Origin: Mesorhizobium sp. M2A.F.Ca.ET.046.03.2.1
GTDB lineage: Bacteria > Pseudomonadota > Alphaproteobacteria > Rhizobiales > Rhizobiaceae
Length of the DNA: 64,000 bases
Assembly: GCF_003952425.1 (NCBI RefSeq)
Contig: NZ_CP034449.1
Location: 3,906,001-3,970,000, forward strand
Direction: 5' to 3'
Shown: piece by piece, positions 46,150 to 55,435 of the stretch
How the letters are laid out: the number at the start of each line of letters is the position of its first letter
Position numbering within the stretch: position 1 is the stretch's first letter
Made by a program: the position numbers and the translations under genes
The notes under the pieces: generated by a model
The model's database searches: none
Told to the model about the DNA's origin: nothing
Seen by the model: only the letters and a program-made list of their open reading frames with translations

Positions 46150-47446
46150 CAGGGCTGTCCGGGGAAAGGTTCGGGTGAATCGAAATGCCGCATGTGCATG
46201 CCCCGTAAGACGGGGATTTTCCGTCTACCTTCTGGTTGTCGAGACTCAGAAAGGGAACGGGGCATGCGCTTTACGCCTAGCATTCTTGGCAAGCTGGTTG
46301 AACCGATCAATCGTCGCCGCTTCCAGACGATTGTGGATAGCCATGACGGGGATGCGTATGACAAGTCGTTCAAGAGCTGGGACCATCTCGTGGTGTTGAT
46401 CTATGCTCAGCTCAGCGGCGCGACGAGCCTTCGCAGCCTGCAAGCCGGCTGGAACGCCAACTGCCAGCACCATTACCACCTCGGCAGCGACCTGTTGCGG
46501 CGCTCGACCTTGTCGGACGCCAACCGGCGCCGCCCTGTAGCCGTCTTCGCCGAGACGTTCGCCCTGCTTGCAGGCCAACTCGACCGGCAGATGCGTCGCG
46601 AAGGCAGTGCCATGCTGCGGCTGATCGATTCCACGCCCATCCCGCTCGGCAAGCTTTGCGACTGGGCCAAGTCGAACGGCCGCATCCGCGGCATGAAGCT
46701 GCATATCGTCTATGATCCAGACAGCGACTGTCCGCGCGTCCTCGACATCACCGATGCCAACGTCAACGACGCCCAGATCGGCCGCACCATCTCTATCGAA
46801 GACGGTGCGACCTACGTGTTCGACAAGGGTTACTGCCACTACGGCTGGTGGACGGCGATCGCGGCGGCGCAAGCCTTCTTCGTCACCCGGCCCAAAACCA
46901 ACATGGGGCTCAAGCTGGTGTGCGATCGTCCCCTCGCAGCCATGCACGGCGATGGCTTCACCGTGCTTGAGGATGCCGAGGTGAGCTTTGCCAGCAAAGG
47001 CGATTCCAAACTGCCGATCCGCTTGCGTCGCATCATCGTGAAGCGAGACGAAGGCGACACCATCACGCTGCTGACCAACGATCTCGAGCGCTCGGCCGCC
47101 GACATAGCAGCCCTCTACAAGGGGCGCTGGCAGATTGAGCTCCTGTTCCGCTGGATCAAGCAGCACCTCAAGATCCGTAAGTTCCTCGGCAACAATGACA
47201 ACGCCATCCGCCTGCAGCTCTTCGCCGCCATGATCGCCTATGCGCTGTTGCGCATTGCAGCGCGCGCATATCGCGTTGCACTGCCGATCCTGCGCTTCAC
47301 CGACCTGGTGACACGATGCCTGTTCGAGCGGCGCCACATCGCCGCCATCGACAAACCGCCGCCCGTCAATCCAAGTCGAAGGTACCCCCGCTGCTCTCCC
47401 GATCAGATGAGCCTCGACTATGTCTAACTTTCCCCGGACAGCCCTG
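46150..47446 (+). mobile_element. IS4-family insertion sequence, copy 2 (1297 bp)
   Basis: Same 19-bp terminal inverted repeats as copy 1 (CAGGGCTGTCCGGGGAAAG). Flanked by a 10-bp direct repeat CACTTTCGTG (46140-46149 and 47447-47456), the target duplication. Transposase identical to copy 1 but on the opposite strand. The intact separate target duplications of the two copies show that each arose by its own insertion and that the 40 kb between has not inverted through them since. Confidence 0.92.
46264..47427 (+). CDS. IS4-family DDE transposase (copy 2)
   Basis: 387 aa, identical in protein sequence to the copy at 4840-6003, with D122, D187, E292 and the complete Y-R-E-K signature. The start at 46264 follows GGGAACGGGGC. 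The reading frame is open upstream into the inverted repeat, but the ATG chosen starts the conserved MRFTPSILG block. Confidence 0.93.
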   Translation: MRFTPSILGKLVEPINRRRFQTIVDSHDGDAYDKSFKSWDHLVVLIYAQLSGATSLRSLQAGWNANCQHHYHLGSDLLRRSTLSDANRRRPVAVFAETFALLAGQLDRQMRREGSAMLRLIDSTPIPLGKLCDWAKSNGRIRGMKLHIVYDPDSDCPRVLDITDANVNDAQIGRTISIEDGATYVFDKGYCHYGWWTAIAAAQAFFVTRPKTNMGLKLVCDRPLAAMHGDGFTVLEDAEVSFASKGDSKLPIRLRRIIVKRDEGDTITLLTNDLERSAADIAALYKGRWQIELLFRWIKQHLKIRKFLGNNDNAIRLQLFAAMIAYALLRIAARAYRVALPILRFTDLVTRCLFERRHIAAIDKPPPVNPSRRYPRCSPDQMSLDYV

Positions 47447-47539
47447 CACTTTCGTGGGGCGAGGAAAAGAGCGTCTCGCGACCAAAATTTCATCCGATCA
47501 CGCTTGTGTGTTCGTGTTCTTGCCTTGGTTCGTCCTTAT

Positions 47540-47556
47540 ATGTTGCACTGCAACAT
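47540..47556. promoter_or_regulatory. Palindrome upstream of the patatin-like gene
   Basis: ATGTTGCA-C-TGCAACAT, perfect 8-bp arms with a one-base spacer, 68 bp before the ATG at 47624. TTGCA/TGCAA dyads resemble sites bound by PHB regulators, so PhaR control is possible but unproven. Confidence 0.45.
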
Positions 47557-47623
47557 GGGCAGGCAGAAGCCGCCCTTGCAACATGACGCAGGGGCAGGCC
47601 AGCGCATCAAGACAAGGAACGCC

Positions 47624-48754
47624 ATGGCGAAGAACGGCAAGGCGGAGGAAAAGAAGAAGATCAACATCGCGCTGCAGGGCGGCGGCTCGCATGGGGCCTT
47701 TTCCTGGGGTGTGCTCGACCGGCTGCTGGAGGATGGGCGGCTGGAGATCGCGGCGGTGTCCGGCACCAGCGCCGGCGCTATGAACGCGGTGGCGCTGGCC
47801 GACGGTTTTGTCCGGGGCGGCGTGGAAGGCGCGCGAAAGAAGCTCGACGATTTCTGGCGGGCGGTGGCCTCGAAGGGCCGTTTCAGCCCGGTGCAGCGCA
47901 TGCCGTGGGACGTCGCGTGGGGCAACTGGTCGATCGAGAACACGCCGGGCTATCTTTTCTTCGACACGATGTCGCGGGTGTTCTCGCCCTATGTCGCCAA
48001 TCCGCTCGGCCTCAATCCACTGCGCGATGTGGTGGAGAAGGAGATCGACTTCGGCAATGTGCGCGCCTGCAAGTCGATGGAGCTGTTCATCTCGGCGACC
48101 AATGTCGAGACCGGACAGCTGCGCGTTTTCTCCGACGGCGAGATCGACCTCGACACGGTGATGGCGTCGGCCTGCTTGCCGCAATTGTTCCGCGCCGTGG
48201 AGATCAAGGGCGTTCCCTATTGGGATGGCGGCTATGGCGGCAATCCGGCGCTCTTTCCGTTCTTCAAGGCGGCGGCAACCGAGGATGTGCTTCTGGTGCA
48301 GATCAATCCCGTGGTGCGCGAAGGCACGCCGAAAAGCGCCAACGAGATCCAGAACCGCATCGACGAGATCACCTTCAACGCCGGCCTGCTGCGCGAATTC
48401 CGTTCGATCGCCTTCGTCAAGGAGCTGATCGCGGCCGGACGCCTGCCGCATGGCGAATATCGCGACATCCGTATGCACCGCATCGATGCCGACGAGGCTT
48501 TCAAGGACCTCTCGGCCTCGTCCAAGGTCAATGCCGAATGGGCCTTCATCGCCTATCTGCGCGACCTCGGCCGAAGTGCTGCCAGCGACTGGCTGGAAGA
48601 GAATTACGACGCCGTCGGTCAGCGGCCGACACTCGATCTTTCAGGCGAGCTTGACGACGGCTTCAAGCCGTTGCGCGGCCCGGCGCCGGGGCGCCGGGTG
48701 AAGGAGTTCCTCGCCGCGCATATCAAGCCGGAGTCGGCGCGGCGTCGGGCTTAA
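47624..48754 (+). CDS. Patatin-like phospholipase family protein
   Basis: 376 aa. Nucleophile elbow GTSAG at 47-51 with Ser49, oxyanion-hole glycines QGGGSHGAF at 18-26 and the catalytic Asp201 in WDGGYGG form the patatin Ser-Asp dyad. Lipid acyl hydrolase; bacterial relatives are lipases or PHB-associated proteins, and its place near the pha genes hints at the latter. The start at 47624 is supported by AAGGA. The IS inserted about 180 bp upstream, outside the promoter palindrome. Confidence 0.88.
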   Translation: MAKNGKAEEKKKINIALQGGGSHGAFSWGVLDRLLEDGRLEIAAVSGTSAGAMNAVALADGFVRGGVEGARKKLDDFWRAVASKGRFSPVQRMPWDVAWGNWSIENTPGYLFFDTMSRVFSPYVANPLGLNPLRDVVEKEIDFGNVRACKSMELFISATNVETGQLRVFSDGEIDLDTVMASACLPQLFRAVEIKGVPYWDGGYGGNPALFPFFKAAATEDVLLVQINPVVREGTPKSANEIQNRIDEITFNAGLLREFRSIAFVKELIAAGRLPHGEYRDIRMHRIDADEAFKDLSASSKVNAEWAFIAYLRDLGRSAASDWLEENYDAVGQRPTLDLSGELDDGFKPLRGPAPGRRVKEFLAAHIKPESARRRA

Positions 48755-48878
48755 GGTCATCCATGCCTGTCAGCAAGTCCGTCCCGGCTGTCAGCATCTT
48801 CCGCAACGGAACCGGCGGGGCGCTGGATCATGCCCGCGGCGCGATGTAGTCTTACCTGAACGTAAAGGGGAGGTTGCG

Positions 48879-50300
48879 ATGCTGCAAACGAGGCAGAACG
48901 CTCTTGGCGTCCGGTTTGAAGCGCAATGCCGGGCCTTCGAGAAGGAGCCGTTCCCGACGCTGGATGTGCGCAAGGACCGGCTGAACCGCCTGCTGGCGCT
49001 CACCGAAAAGCACGAAGCCGAGATCTGCGCGGCGATCGACAGCGATTTCTCCGCCCGCTCGGCTGAGGAAACGCGGCTTGCCGAACTGTTCGTCGTGCGC
49101 GCCGGCATTAGGCATGCGCTGTCGCATCTCAGCGCCTGGATGCGCGAGCGCCGCGTCGCCACCAGCCTGCCGTTTATGCCGGGGCGCAACCGCCTTTTGC
49201 CGCAGCCGCTCGGCGTCGTCGGCATCGTCTCGCCCTGGAACTATCCTTTCCAGCTCGCCGTCGCGCCGGCGACCGCGGCGCTCGCGGCCGGCAATCGCGT
49301 CATGATCAAGCCGTCTGAGCTGACGCCGAAGTTTTCGGACCTGCTCGCCAGCCTAGTCGAGAAATATTTCGCCGCCGACGAGGTCGCCGTGATGGTGGGC
49401 GACGCCGATGTCGGCAAGGCATTCGTGTCGCTGCCTTTCGACCACCTCCTGTTCACCGGCTCGACCGCCGTCGGCCGCCAAGTGGCGCTGGCCGCCGCCG
49501 CCAACCTGACGCCGGTGACGCTGGAACTCGGCGGCAAGTCGCCGGCAATCTTCGATCCGTCCTGCGACCTCGACGCGGCGGTCGCCAGCGTCGCCTATGG
49601 CAAGCTGCTCAACGCCGGACAGACCTGCATCGCGCCGGACTATCTGATGGTGCCGCGAGGCCAGGGCGCGGCGGTCGCGGCCAAGTTCGCTGTCGCCATG
49701 GCCAAGCTCTATCCGCGCCTCGGCGACAATCCCGACTATACGGCGATCGTCAGCGAGCGGCATCACCGGCGGCTGAGCGACATGGTCGCGGAGGCGCGCG
49801 ACAGCGGCGCCGACATCACCGAGATCAACCCGGCCGACGAGACGCTCGGCGTCAGCGACCGCAAGATGGCGCCGGTGCTGGTGCGCAATGCCGGCGACAA
49901 TCTGCGGCTGATGCGCGAGGAGATTTTCGGGCCGGTGCTGCCGATCGTCGAATATGGCACGGTCGACGAAGCCATCGACCATGTGAACCGGGGTGAGCGT
50001 CCGCTGGCGCTCTACTGGTTCGGCAGCGACAGCGCCAACCGCCAAAGGGTGATGCGCGAGACGGTGGCTGGCGGCGTCACGATCAACGACTGCATGCTGC
50101 ATCTGGTGCAGGAGCGGCAGCCCTTCGGCGGCGTCGGCGAGAGCGGCACCGGCGCCTATCACGGCGAATGGGGATTCCGCACCTTCAGCAAGGAAAAGCC
50201 GATCTTCATCCAGTCGAAGCTCAGCGCGGGCGGCCTGCTGCGCCCGCCTTACGGCAGGACATTCGAGCGGATCTTCCGGCTGCTCAATCTCATCACTTGA
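48879..50300 (+). CDS. calB: Coniferyl-aldehyde dehydrogenase (aldehyde dehydrogenase family)
   Basis: NAD(P)-dependent aldehyde dehydrogenase of 473 aa. Catalytic Cys250 in NAGQTC, general base Glu216 in LELGGKSP, cofactor region GVVGIVSPWNYPF and FTGSTAVGRQV. The short form with the DYLMVPRG and VQERQPFGGVGESGTGAYHGEWGFRTFS blocks matches coniferyl-aldehyde dehydrogenases that oxidise lignin-derived or fatty aldehydes. The real substrate is uncertain. Confidence 0.85.
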   Translation: MLQTRQNALGVRFEAQCRAFEKEPFPTLDVRKDRLNRLLALTEKHEAEICAAIDSDFSARSAEETRLAELFVVRAGIRHALSHLSAWMRERRVATSLPFMPGRNRLLPQPLGVVGIVSPWNYPFQLAVAPATAALAAGNRVMIKPSELTPKFSDLLASLVEKYFAADEVAVMVGDADVGKAFVSLPFDHLLFTGSTAVGRQVALAAAANLTPVTLELGGKSPAIFDPSCDLDAAVASVAYGKLLNAGQTCIAPDYLMVPRGQGAAVAAKFAVAMAKLYPRLGDNPDYTAIVSERHHRRLSDMVAEARDSGADITEINPADETLGVSDRKMAPVLVRNAGDNLRLMREEIFGPVLPIVEYGTVDEAIDHVNRGERPLALYWFGSDSANRQRVMRETVAGGVTINDCMLHLVQERQPFGGVGESGTGAYHGEWGFRTFSKEKPIFIQSKLSAGGLLRPPYGRTFERIFRLLNLIT

Positions 50301-50648
50301 CAGCTTCAACCGAGGATAGCGGGGCGCTAGCGCGCTCCGACCGGACGGCTGCCGCGGCCCGTGGACGATTTTTCGCATCATGCTGACGGCTGTTGCCAGT
50401 AACCTTGGGGAAACCTGCCGGCGCGCCGGCAAAAGCGCCAGCCGGCTGGCAGAAAAGCCCGTGTTTGTCGAGGTACAGCGTTCCCCGCCGCAATGTTCCG
50501 GCAACTTTTCCGACTATATTGCGCCGCAACTTTCAGGTAGAAGCGGCGTCCGCCGATCACGGCAAATTGAACTAGGCCCCGCGCACACCCATATCGGCCG
50601 CGCGCCCAAGTCGGAAGCGCCGACCTAGCCAGGTCCTGCTACGGAAAA
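50301..50648. other. Intergenic region upstream of the efflux operon
   Basis: 348 bp without a gene. GC-rich imperfect dyads at 50420-50460 (CCGGCGCGCCGG, GCCAGCCGGCTGGC). No neighbouring repressor gene is present, so regulation of the efflux operon is not apparent here. Confidence 0.5.
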
Positions 50649-51866
50649 ATGACGATGCCGAAAATCAGGTTTCACAAGCTTGCAGCCGTTGCCGTGCTCA
50701 TCGGTTTCGCGGCCTGGATGGGAACGGGCGAGTTTTCCTCTGTCGGCAGCGCCGCGGACAAGTCTGTCACCACCGACAAGTCGGTTACTACCGACAAGTC
50801 GGCTACGACCGACAAACAGGCCGGCGCCGGCCAGCCGGAGGCCGCCAAGGCGAAGACAGCCGAGGCTGAGCCAAAGGCCGCGTCGCGCACCGTGGCGGTG
50901 GTGACGCCGCCGCGCAAGACCTTCGCGCGCGCCATCCGCATCTCCGGCCTGACCGAGGCCGACAAGCGCGCCGTGCTGGCGACGCGCGTCGCCGGCGTCA
51001 TCGAAAAGCTGCCGGTCAAGCAGGGCGACCATGTCAAGACAGGCGATCTCGTGCTGATGCTCGCGGCCGAGGAGAAGATCTCCAATGTCGACAACGCCAG
51101 GCAGCTGCTTGTGCAGCGCAAGGCCGAGCTCGACGCCGCCGAGCGGCTGGCCAAGACCGGCAATCTGCCGAAGCTGCAGCTCGACACTGCCCGTTCCAAC
51201 CTGACGCTCGCGCAATCGCAGCTCGATGCCGCGCAGGCGGAGCTCGACCGCAATGAGGTGAAGGCGCCGTTCGACGGCGTCATCGACCGCATCCCGGTGG
51301 AGCTCGGCAGCTCGGTGATGCAGGGCGGCGAGGTGGCGACGATCCTGAAGCTTGATCCGGTCATCGCGCGCGGCGAGATCAGCGAGCGTGACCTGCGCTA
51401 CGTCAAGATCGGCGACCAGGCCGATGTGCGTCTGGTCAACGACCAGAAGGTCACCGGCACGGTTCGCTACATCAGCCGCGATGCCTCGGCGCAGACCCGC
51501 ACCTTCCGCGTCGAGGTGGCGATCCCCAATGGCGACGGCTCCATCCCCGCCGGCATGACGGCCGAGATCACGCTCAGCGCCGAGCCGACCAATGCGGTCA
51601 TGCTGCCGCGTTCGGTGGTGACGCTCGGCGACAAGGGCGACCTCGGCATCCGCGCCGTGGGCAAGGACGACAAGGTGGCCTTCTTCCCGATCGATCTCGT
51701 CGACGACACGCCGCACGGCCTGGTGCTGGGCGGCATTCCGGAAGATGCGCGCATCATCGTCGCCGGCCAGGAGCTGGTAAAGGAAGGCGACTTGGTGAAG
51801 CCCGTCGAGGCCGATCAGGCGACCATCAGCAAGCTGATCGGCGAAGCCGCCGCCGGCACGCAGTAA
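50649..51866 (+). CDS. RND efflux system periplasmic adaptor (membrane fusion protein)
   Basis: 405 aa. An N-terminal membrane anchor/signal (AAVAVLIGFAAWMGTG) precedes a tandem repeat DKSVTTDKSVTTDKSATTDK at about 38-57 and an Ala/Lys-rich stretch. The lipoyl/barrel-sandwich domain starts at about 120 (ATRVAGVIEKLPVKQGDHVKTGD), with a short helical hairpin 150-200 and matching half VKAPFDGVIDRIPVELGS. The beta-barrel domain follows. Partner of the RND pump 74 nt downstream. Confidence 0.9.
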   Translation: MTMPKIRFHKLAAVAVLIGFAAWMGTGEFSSVGSAADKSVTTDKSVTTDKSATTDKQAGAGQPEAAKAKTAEAEPKAASRTVAVVTPPRKTFARAIRISGLTEADKRAVLATRVAGVIEKLPVKQGDHVKTGDLVLMLAAEEKISNVDNARQLLVQRKAELDAAERLAKTGNLPKLQLDTARSNLTLAQSQLDAAQAELDRNEVKAPFDGVIDRIPVELGSSVMQGGEVATILKLDPVIARGEISERDLRYVKIGDQADVRLVNDQKVTGTVRYISRDASAQTRTFRVEVAIPNGDGSIPAGMTAEITLSAEPTNAVMLPRSVVTLGDKGDLGIRAVGKDDKVAFFPIDLVDDTPHGLVLGGIPEDARIIVAGQELVKEGDLVKPVEADQATISKLIGEAAAGTQ

Positions 51867-51940
51867 AGCACGACGCGTCCGTCGCCGGGCCAATCCCGCG
51901 ACGGCGGTCCGCAGCCTTGGAAGCATAACAGGCCGAAGTC

Positions 51941-54900
51941 ATGGATATCGTCAGACTCGCCATCAACAATGCCCGCCTCACAATATCGGCGCTGCTGTTC
52001 CTGCTCGTCGCGGGCTGGGTCGCCTATCAGTCGACACCGAAGGAAGCGGAGCCCGACGTTCCGATTCCGATGATGTATGTCAGCCTGATCTATCAGGGCA
52101 TCTCGCCGGAGGATTCCGAGCGCCTGCTGCTGAGGCCAATGGAAAGCAAGCTCAAGAGCCTCAAGGGGCTGAAGGAGATGCGCTCGGCCGCCTTCCAGGG
52201 CGGCGGCTATGTGCTGGTCGAATTCCAGCCGCAGACGGATCTCGCGACGGCGCTGCAGGATACGCGCAGCAAGGTGCAGGACGCCAAGGCCGACCTGCCG
52301 CAGGCGGCCGAGGAGCCGACGGTCAACGAGGTCAACGTTTCGGAATTCCCGGTCCTGGTCGTGACGCTTTCCGGCGATGTGCCGGAGCGCGTGCTGACGG
52401 CCGCCGCGCGCGAGCTGCGCGACCGTATCGAGGAAGTGCCCGGCGTGCTCGAAGGCTCGCTGCAGGGCGCGCGCGACGACCTCGTCGAGGTCGTCATCGA
52501 CCCGGTCAAGCTGTCCTCCTACGGGCTGCAGCTCGATCAGGTGATTCAGGGCGTCGCTTCCTCCAACAGCCTTGTCGCGGCCGGTAATCTCGAGGGCTCG
52601 GAAGGCAAATACGCGGTCAAGGTGCCGTCGCTGATCGAGACGCCGGAAGATGTCGCCAACCTGCCGGTCGTCGCCACACCGAACGCCGTGGTCCAGGCCA
52701 AGGACGTCGCCACCATCCGCTCGACCTTCAAGGACGCCGAGACAGTCACCCGGCTCGACGGCAAGCCGGCCATCGCCATCGAAGTGAAGAAGCGCATCGG
52801 CGCCAACCTCATCGACACCCTGATCCATGTCCGTGAAGTGTCGGACAATTTCATCAAGACCATGCCCGAGGGCATGCATGTCACCTACACGCAGGACAAG
52901 TCGGTCTTCGTCAACCAGCTGCTCGGCGACCTGCAGAACCATGTGATGATCGCCGTCATCCTGGTGTTCATCGTCATCCTCTATGCGCTGTCGGGACGGG
53001 CTTCCCTGCTCATCGGGCTTGCCATCCCATCATCGTTCCTGATGGGCATCCTGCTGCTCGCCATGATGGGCTACACGATCAACATGATCGTGCTGTTCAG
53101 CCTGATCCTGGCTGTCGGCATGCTGGTGGACGACGCCATCATCGTCACCGAATTCGCCGAACGGCGCATGAGTGAGGGCATGCCGAAGGCCGACGCCTTC
53201 GCGCTGGCCGCCAAGCGCATGGCCGGCCCAGTCATCGCGGCGACGATGACGCGCATCGCCGCCTTCTCGCCGCTCTTGTTCTGGCCCGGCATCATCGGCG
53301 ATTTCATGAAATACATGCCGATCACGCTGATCGTGACGCTGTCGGCTTCGATGCTCTATGCGCTGGTGTTCGCGCCGACTTTGGGCGCGATCTTCGCCAA
53401 GGCGCCGGAGCATCACGAGGAGGGCAATCGCGACGGCTGGTACATGGCCGTGGTCAAGCAGGCTGTCCGCTTCCCGATGACTGTCATCCTGCTCACCGTC
53501 GGGCTTTTGGTCGGCGTCGGCTTCGCCTATTCGAAATATGGCGCGGGCGTCGAGTTCTTCCCGAGCGTCGAGCCGGATTACGGCCTGCTCTATGTCCATG
53601 CCCGCGGCAATCTTTCGCTGGCGGAAATGGACGCCGCCACCAAGACGGCGGAAAGCCGGCTGCTCGGCTGGCCCGGCGTGAAGTCGGTCTATACGCGCGT
53701 CGGCAAGACGCAGGGCGGCGGCCAGGACATTCCGGAGGACGTGGTCGGGGTCATCCAGTATGAATTCGTCGACTGGCGCCAGCGCAAGTCCGCCAACCAG
53801 ATCCTCGATGACCTGCGCGGCGTGATGGCCGGCATTCCCGGCGTCGATGTCGAAGTGCGCGTTCCAGAAGCCGGCCCGCCGACCGGCAAGCCGATCCAGA
53901 TCCGGCTGTCGGCCGCCGACCCGGCCGGGCTGGACGACAAGGCGGGCGCGGTGGCGGCGCGCATCGCCAAGATCCCCAACGTCATCGACATTTCGGACGG
54001 CCTGCCGCCGCCCGGCGTCGACTGGGCGCTCGAGGTCGACCGCGCCAAGGCGGCGCAATACGGCATCAGCCCGACCTCTGTCGGCACGGTGGTGCAGCTG
54101 GTCACCAACGGCCTCAAGCTCTCGGAATACAGGCCAGCCGGCGCCGACGACGCGGTCGACATAAGGCTGCGCCTGCCGGAGGACCGGCGCACTCTGTCGA
54201 CACTCGACGAGCTTCGCGTGCAGACCTCGCAAGGCTCGGTGCCGATCTCCAACTTCGTCGTGCGCAAGCCCGAGCCGACTGTCGGCATCCTCAACCGCAT
54301 CGACGGCGCGCGCACCGTGGTCGTGCAGGCCAATGTCAGCGCCGGCGCGCAGGTCGCCGCCGTGCAAGAGCAGGTCACCAAGGCCGTCACCGACATGGAT
54401 CTCGGCAGCGGCATCCGCTGGAAGCTCGCCGGCTCCAACGAGGACAGCGCCGAAGCCAGCGCCTTCCTCGGCAAGGCCTTTGGCGCGGCGATCTTCCTGA
54501 TCTTCCTGGTGCTCTTGGCACAGTTCAACAAGTTCACCAGCGTGTGGCTTGTCTTGTCCTGCGTGGTGATGGCGACGATCGGCGTGTTCTTAGGCTTGCT
54601 TCTGACAGGCGAGGCCTTCGGCATCGTCATGTCGGGCATCGGCGTCATCGCGCTGGCCGGCGTGGTGGTGAACAACAACATCGTTTTGATCGACACCTAT
54701 GACCGATTGCACGAGGAAGGCTGGGACAAGATGGACGCGGTGCTGCAGACCTGCCGGGAGCGCGCCCGTCCGGTGGTGCTGACGGCGGTGTCGGCCATCC
54801 TCGGCGTGCTGCCGATCGCCTTCGGTCTCGGTCTCGAAATCTTCCATCACGAGACGACGATCAACGCGCCCTCGACGCAATGGTGGATCTCGCTGTCCTC

Positions 54901-55117
54901 GGCGATCGTCTTCGGCCTGTCCTTCGCCACGCTGCTGACGCTGGTGGTGACGCCGTCTATGCTGATGGTGTTCACTCGCGCCAAGGTGAAGCCCGGCCAG
55001 CGACGCGGCTGGTTCGGACGCCTGTTCCGCAGTGGCAAGGGCGAGGTCACGACGGGCGCGCCCGCTGGAGAAACTGGCACAGAGCCGGCGGTTGCCTTTC
55101 CGAAAGCGGCGGAATAG
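51941..55117 (+). CDS. RND-family efflux pump inner-membrane transporter
   Basis: 1058 aa with the twelve-helix AcrB-like layout: helix 1 at about 13-30, large periplasmic loop, helices 2-6 at 338-480, second loop and helices 8-12 from about 860. TM4 carries the proton-relay Asp pair in GMLVDDAIIVTEF. The N-terminus lacks the usual FIxRP start of HAE1 pumps and the divergence suggests a rhizobial subgroup with unknown substrates. Outer-membrane TolC is not in the operon. Confidence 0.93.
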   Translation: MDIVRLAINNARLTISALLFLLVAGWVAYQSTPKEAEPDVPIPMMYVSLIYQGISPEDSERLLLRPMESKLKSLKGLKEMRSAAFQGGGYVLVEFQPQTDLATALQDTRSKVQDAKADLPQAAEEPTVNEVNVSEFPVLVVTLSGDVPERVLTAAARELRDRIEEVPGVLEGSLQGARDDLVEVVIDPVKLSSYGLQLDQVIQGVASSNSLVAAGNLEGSEGKYAVKVPSLIETPEDVANLPVVATPNAVVQAKDVATIRSTFKDAETVTRLDGKPAIAIEVKKRIGANLIDTLIHVREVSDNFIKTMPEGMHVTYTQDKSVFVNQLLGDLQNHVMIAVILVFIVILYALSGRASLLIGLAIPSSFLMGILLLAMMGYTINMIVLFSLILAVGMLVDDAIIVTEFAERRMSEGMPKADAFALAAKRMAGPVIAATMTRIAAFSPLLFWPGIIGDFMKYMPITLIVTLSASMLYALVFAPTLGAIFAKAPEHHEEGNRDGWYMAVVKQAVRFPMTVILLTVGLLVGVGFAYSKYGAGVEFFPSVEPDYGLLYVHARGNLSLAEMDAATKTAESRLLGWPGVKSVYTRVGKTQGGGQDIPEDVVGVIQYEFVDWRQRKSANQILDDLRGVMAGIPGVDVEVRVPEAGPPTGKPIQIRLSAADPAGLDDKAGAVAARIAKIPNVIDISDGLPPPGVDWALEVDRAKAAQYGISPTSVGTVVQLVTNGLKLSEYRPAGADDAVDIRLRLPEDRRTLSTLDELRVQTSQGSVPISNFVVRKPEPTVGILNRIDGARTVVVQANVSAGAQVAAVQEQVTKAVTDMDLGSGIRWKLAGSNEDSAEASAFLGKAFGAAIFLIFLVLLAQFNKFTSVWLVLSCVVMATIGVFLGLLLTGEAFGIVMSGIGVIALAGVVVNNNIVLIDTYDRLHEEGWDKMDAVLQTCRERARPVVLTAVSAILGVLPIAFGLGLEIFHHETTINAPSTQWWISLSSAIVFGLSFATLLTLVVTPSMLMVFTRAKVKPGQRRGWFGRLFRSGKGEVTTGAPAGETGTEPAVAFPKAAE

Positions 55118-55142
55118 AGCGGTTCGCAACGCCAAGACGAGA

Positions 55143-55170
55143 AGCCGCCCGGAACAACCGGGCGGCTATT
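55143..55170 (+). terminator. Terminator-like hairpin after the RND operon
   Basis: 10-bp perfect stem AGCCGCCCGG / CCGGGCGGCT with AACAA loop, followed by ATTTGC. Confidence 0.65.
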
Positions 55171-55213
55171 TGCATTGTTCCCTCGAAGTTCAACCAGACG
55201 GCGAGGATTTTTC

Positions 55214-55372
55214 ATGACGATCGGCACAATTCTCGTAATAATCCTGATCCTGATCCTGATCGGCGCCGTGCCGGCATGGCCGCATTCGCGCTCCTGGGGC
55301 TACGGCCCTTCCGGCATCGTCGGCGTCATTTTGGTCGTGCTGCTCATCCTGCTGCTGATGGGCAGAATCTGA
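55214..55372 (+). CDS. DUF3309 small membrane protein
   Basis: 52 aa, nearly all hydrophobic: helix 1 at 3-19 (GTILVIILILILIGAVP), the conserved WPHSRSWGYGPSG turn, and helix 2 at 33-50. Length and motif match DUF3309, common in rhizobia and of unknown function. Its own terminator follows. Confidence 0.88.
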   Translation: MTIGTILVIILILILIGAVPAWPHSRSWGYGPSGIVGVILVVLLILLLMGRI

Positions 55373-55386
55373 TCTTCAATGAATTG

Positions 55387-55413
55387 CGGCCGGGCTTTGA
55401 AACCCGGCCGTTT
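55387..55413 (+). terminator. Intrinsic terminator after the DUF3309 gene
   Basis: Stem CGGCCGGG / CCCGGCCG with loop CTTTGAAA, followed by TTT. Confidence 0.7.
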
Positions 55414-55435
55414 CATCTTTCGTTGGAGCTTTTGA

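Larger units (their letters stand above)
45953..47466. repeat. Palindromic repeat (family B), second copy, interrupted by the IS
   Basis: Without the IS and one target duplication, an element of about 205 bp remains. The left arm begins TTCCTCGCCCCCGC...GCGGGGGAGAGGTGGC (45953 on) and the right arm is CCGGGCCACCTCTCCCC plus CACTTTCGTG and GGGCGAGGAA (to 47466). The IS sits at the loop of the right hairpin CCCCAC-TTTC-GTGGGG. It follows the citrate synthase stop by 6 nt. Confidence 0.75.
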
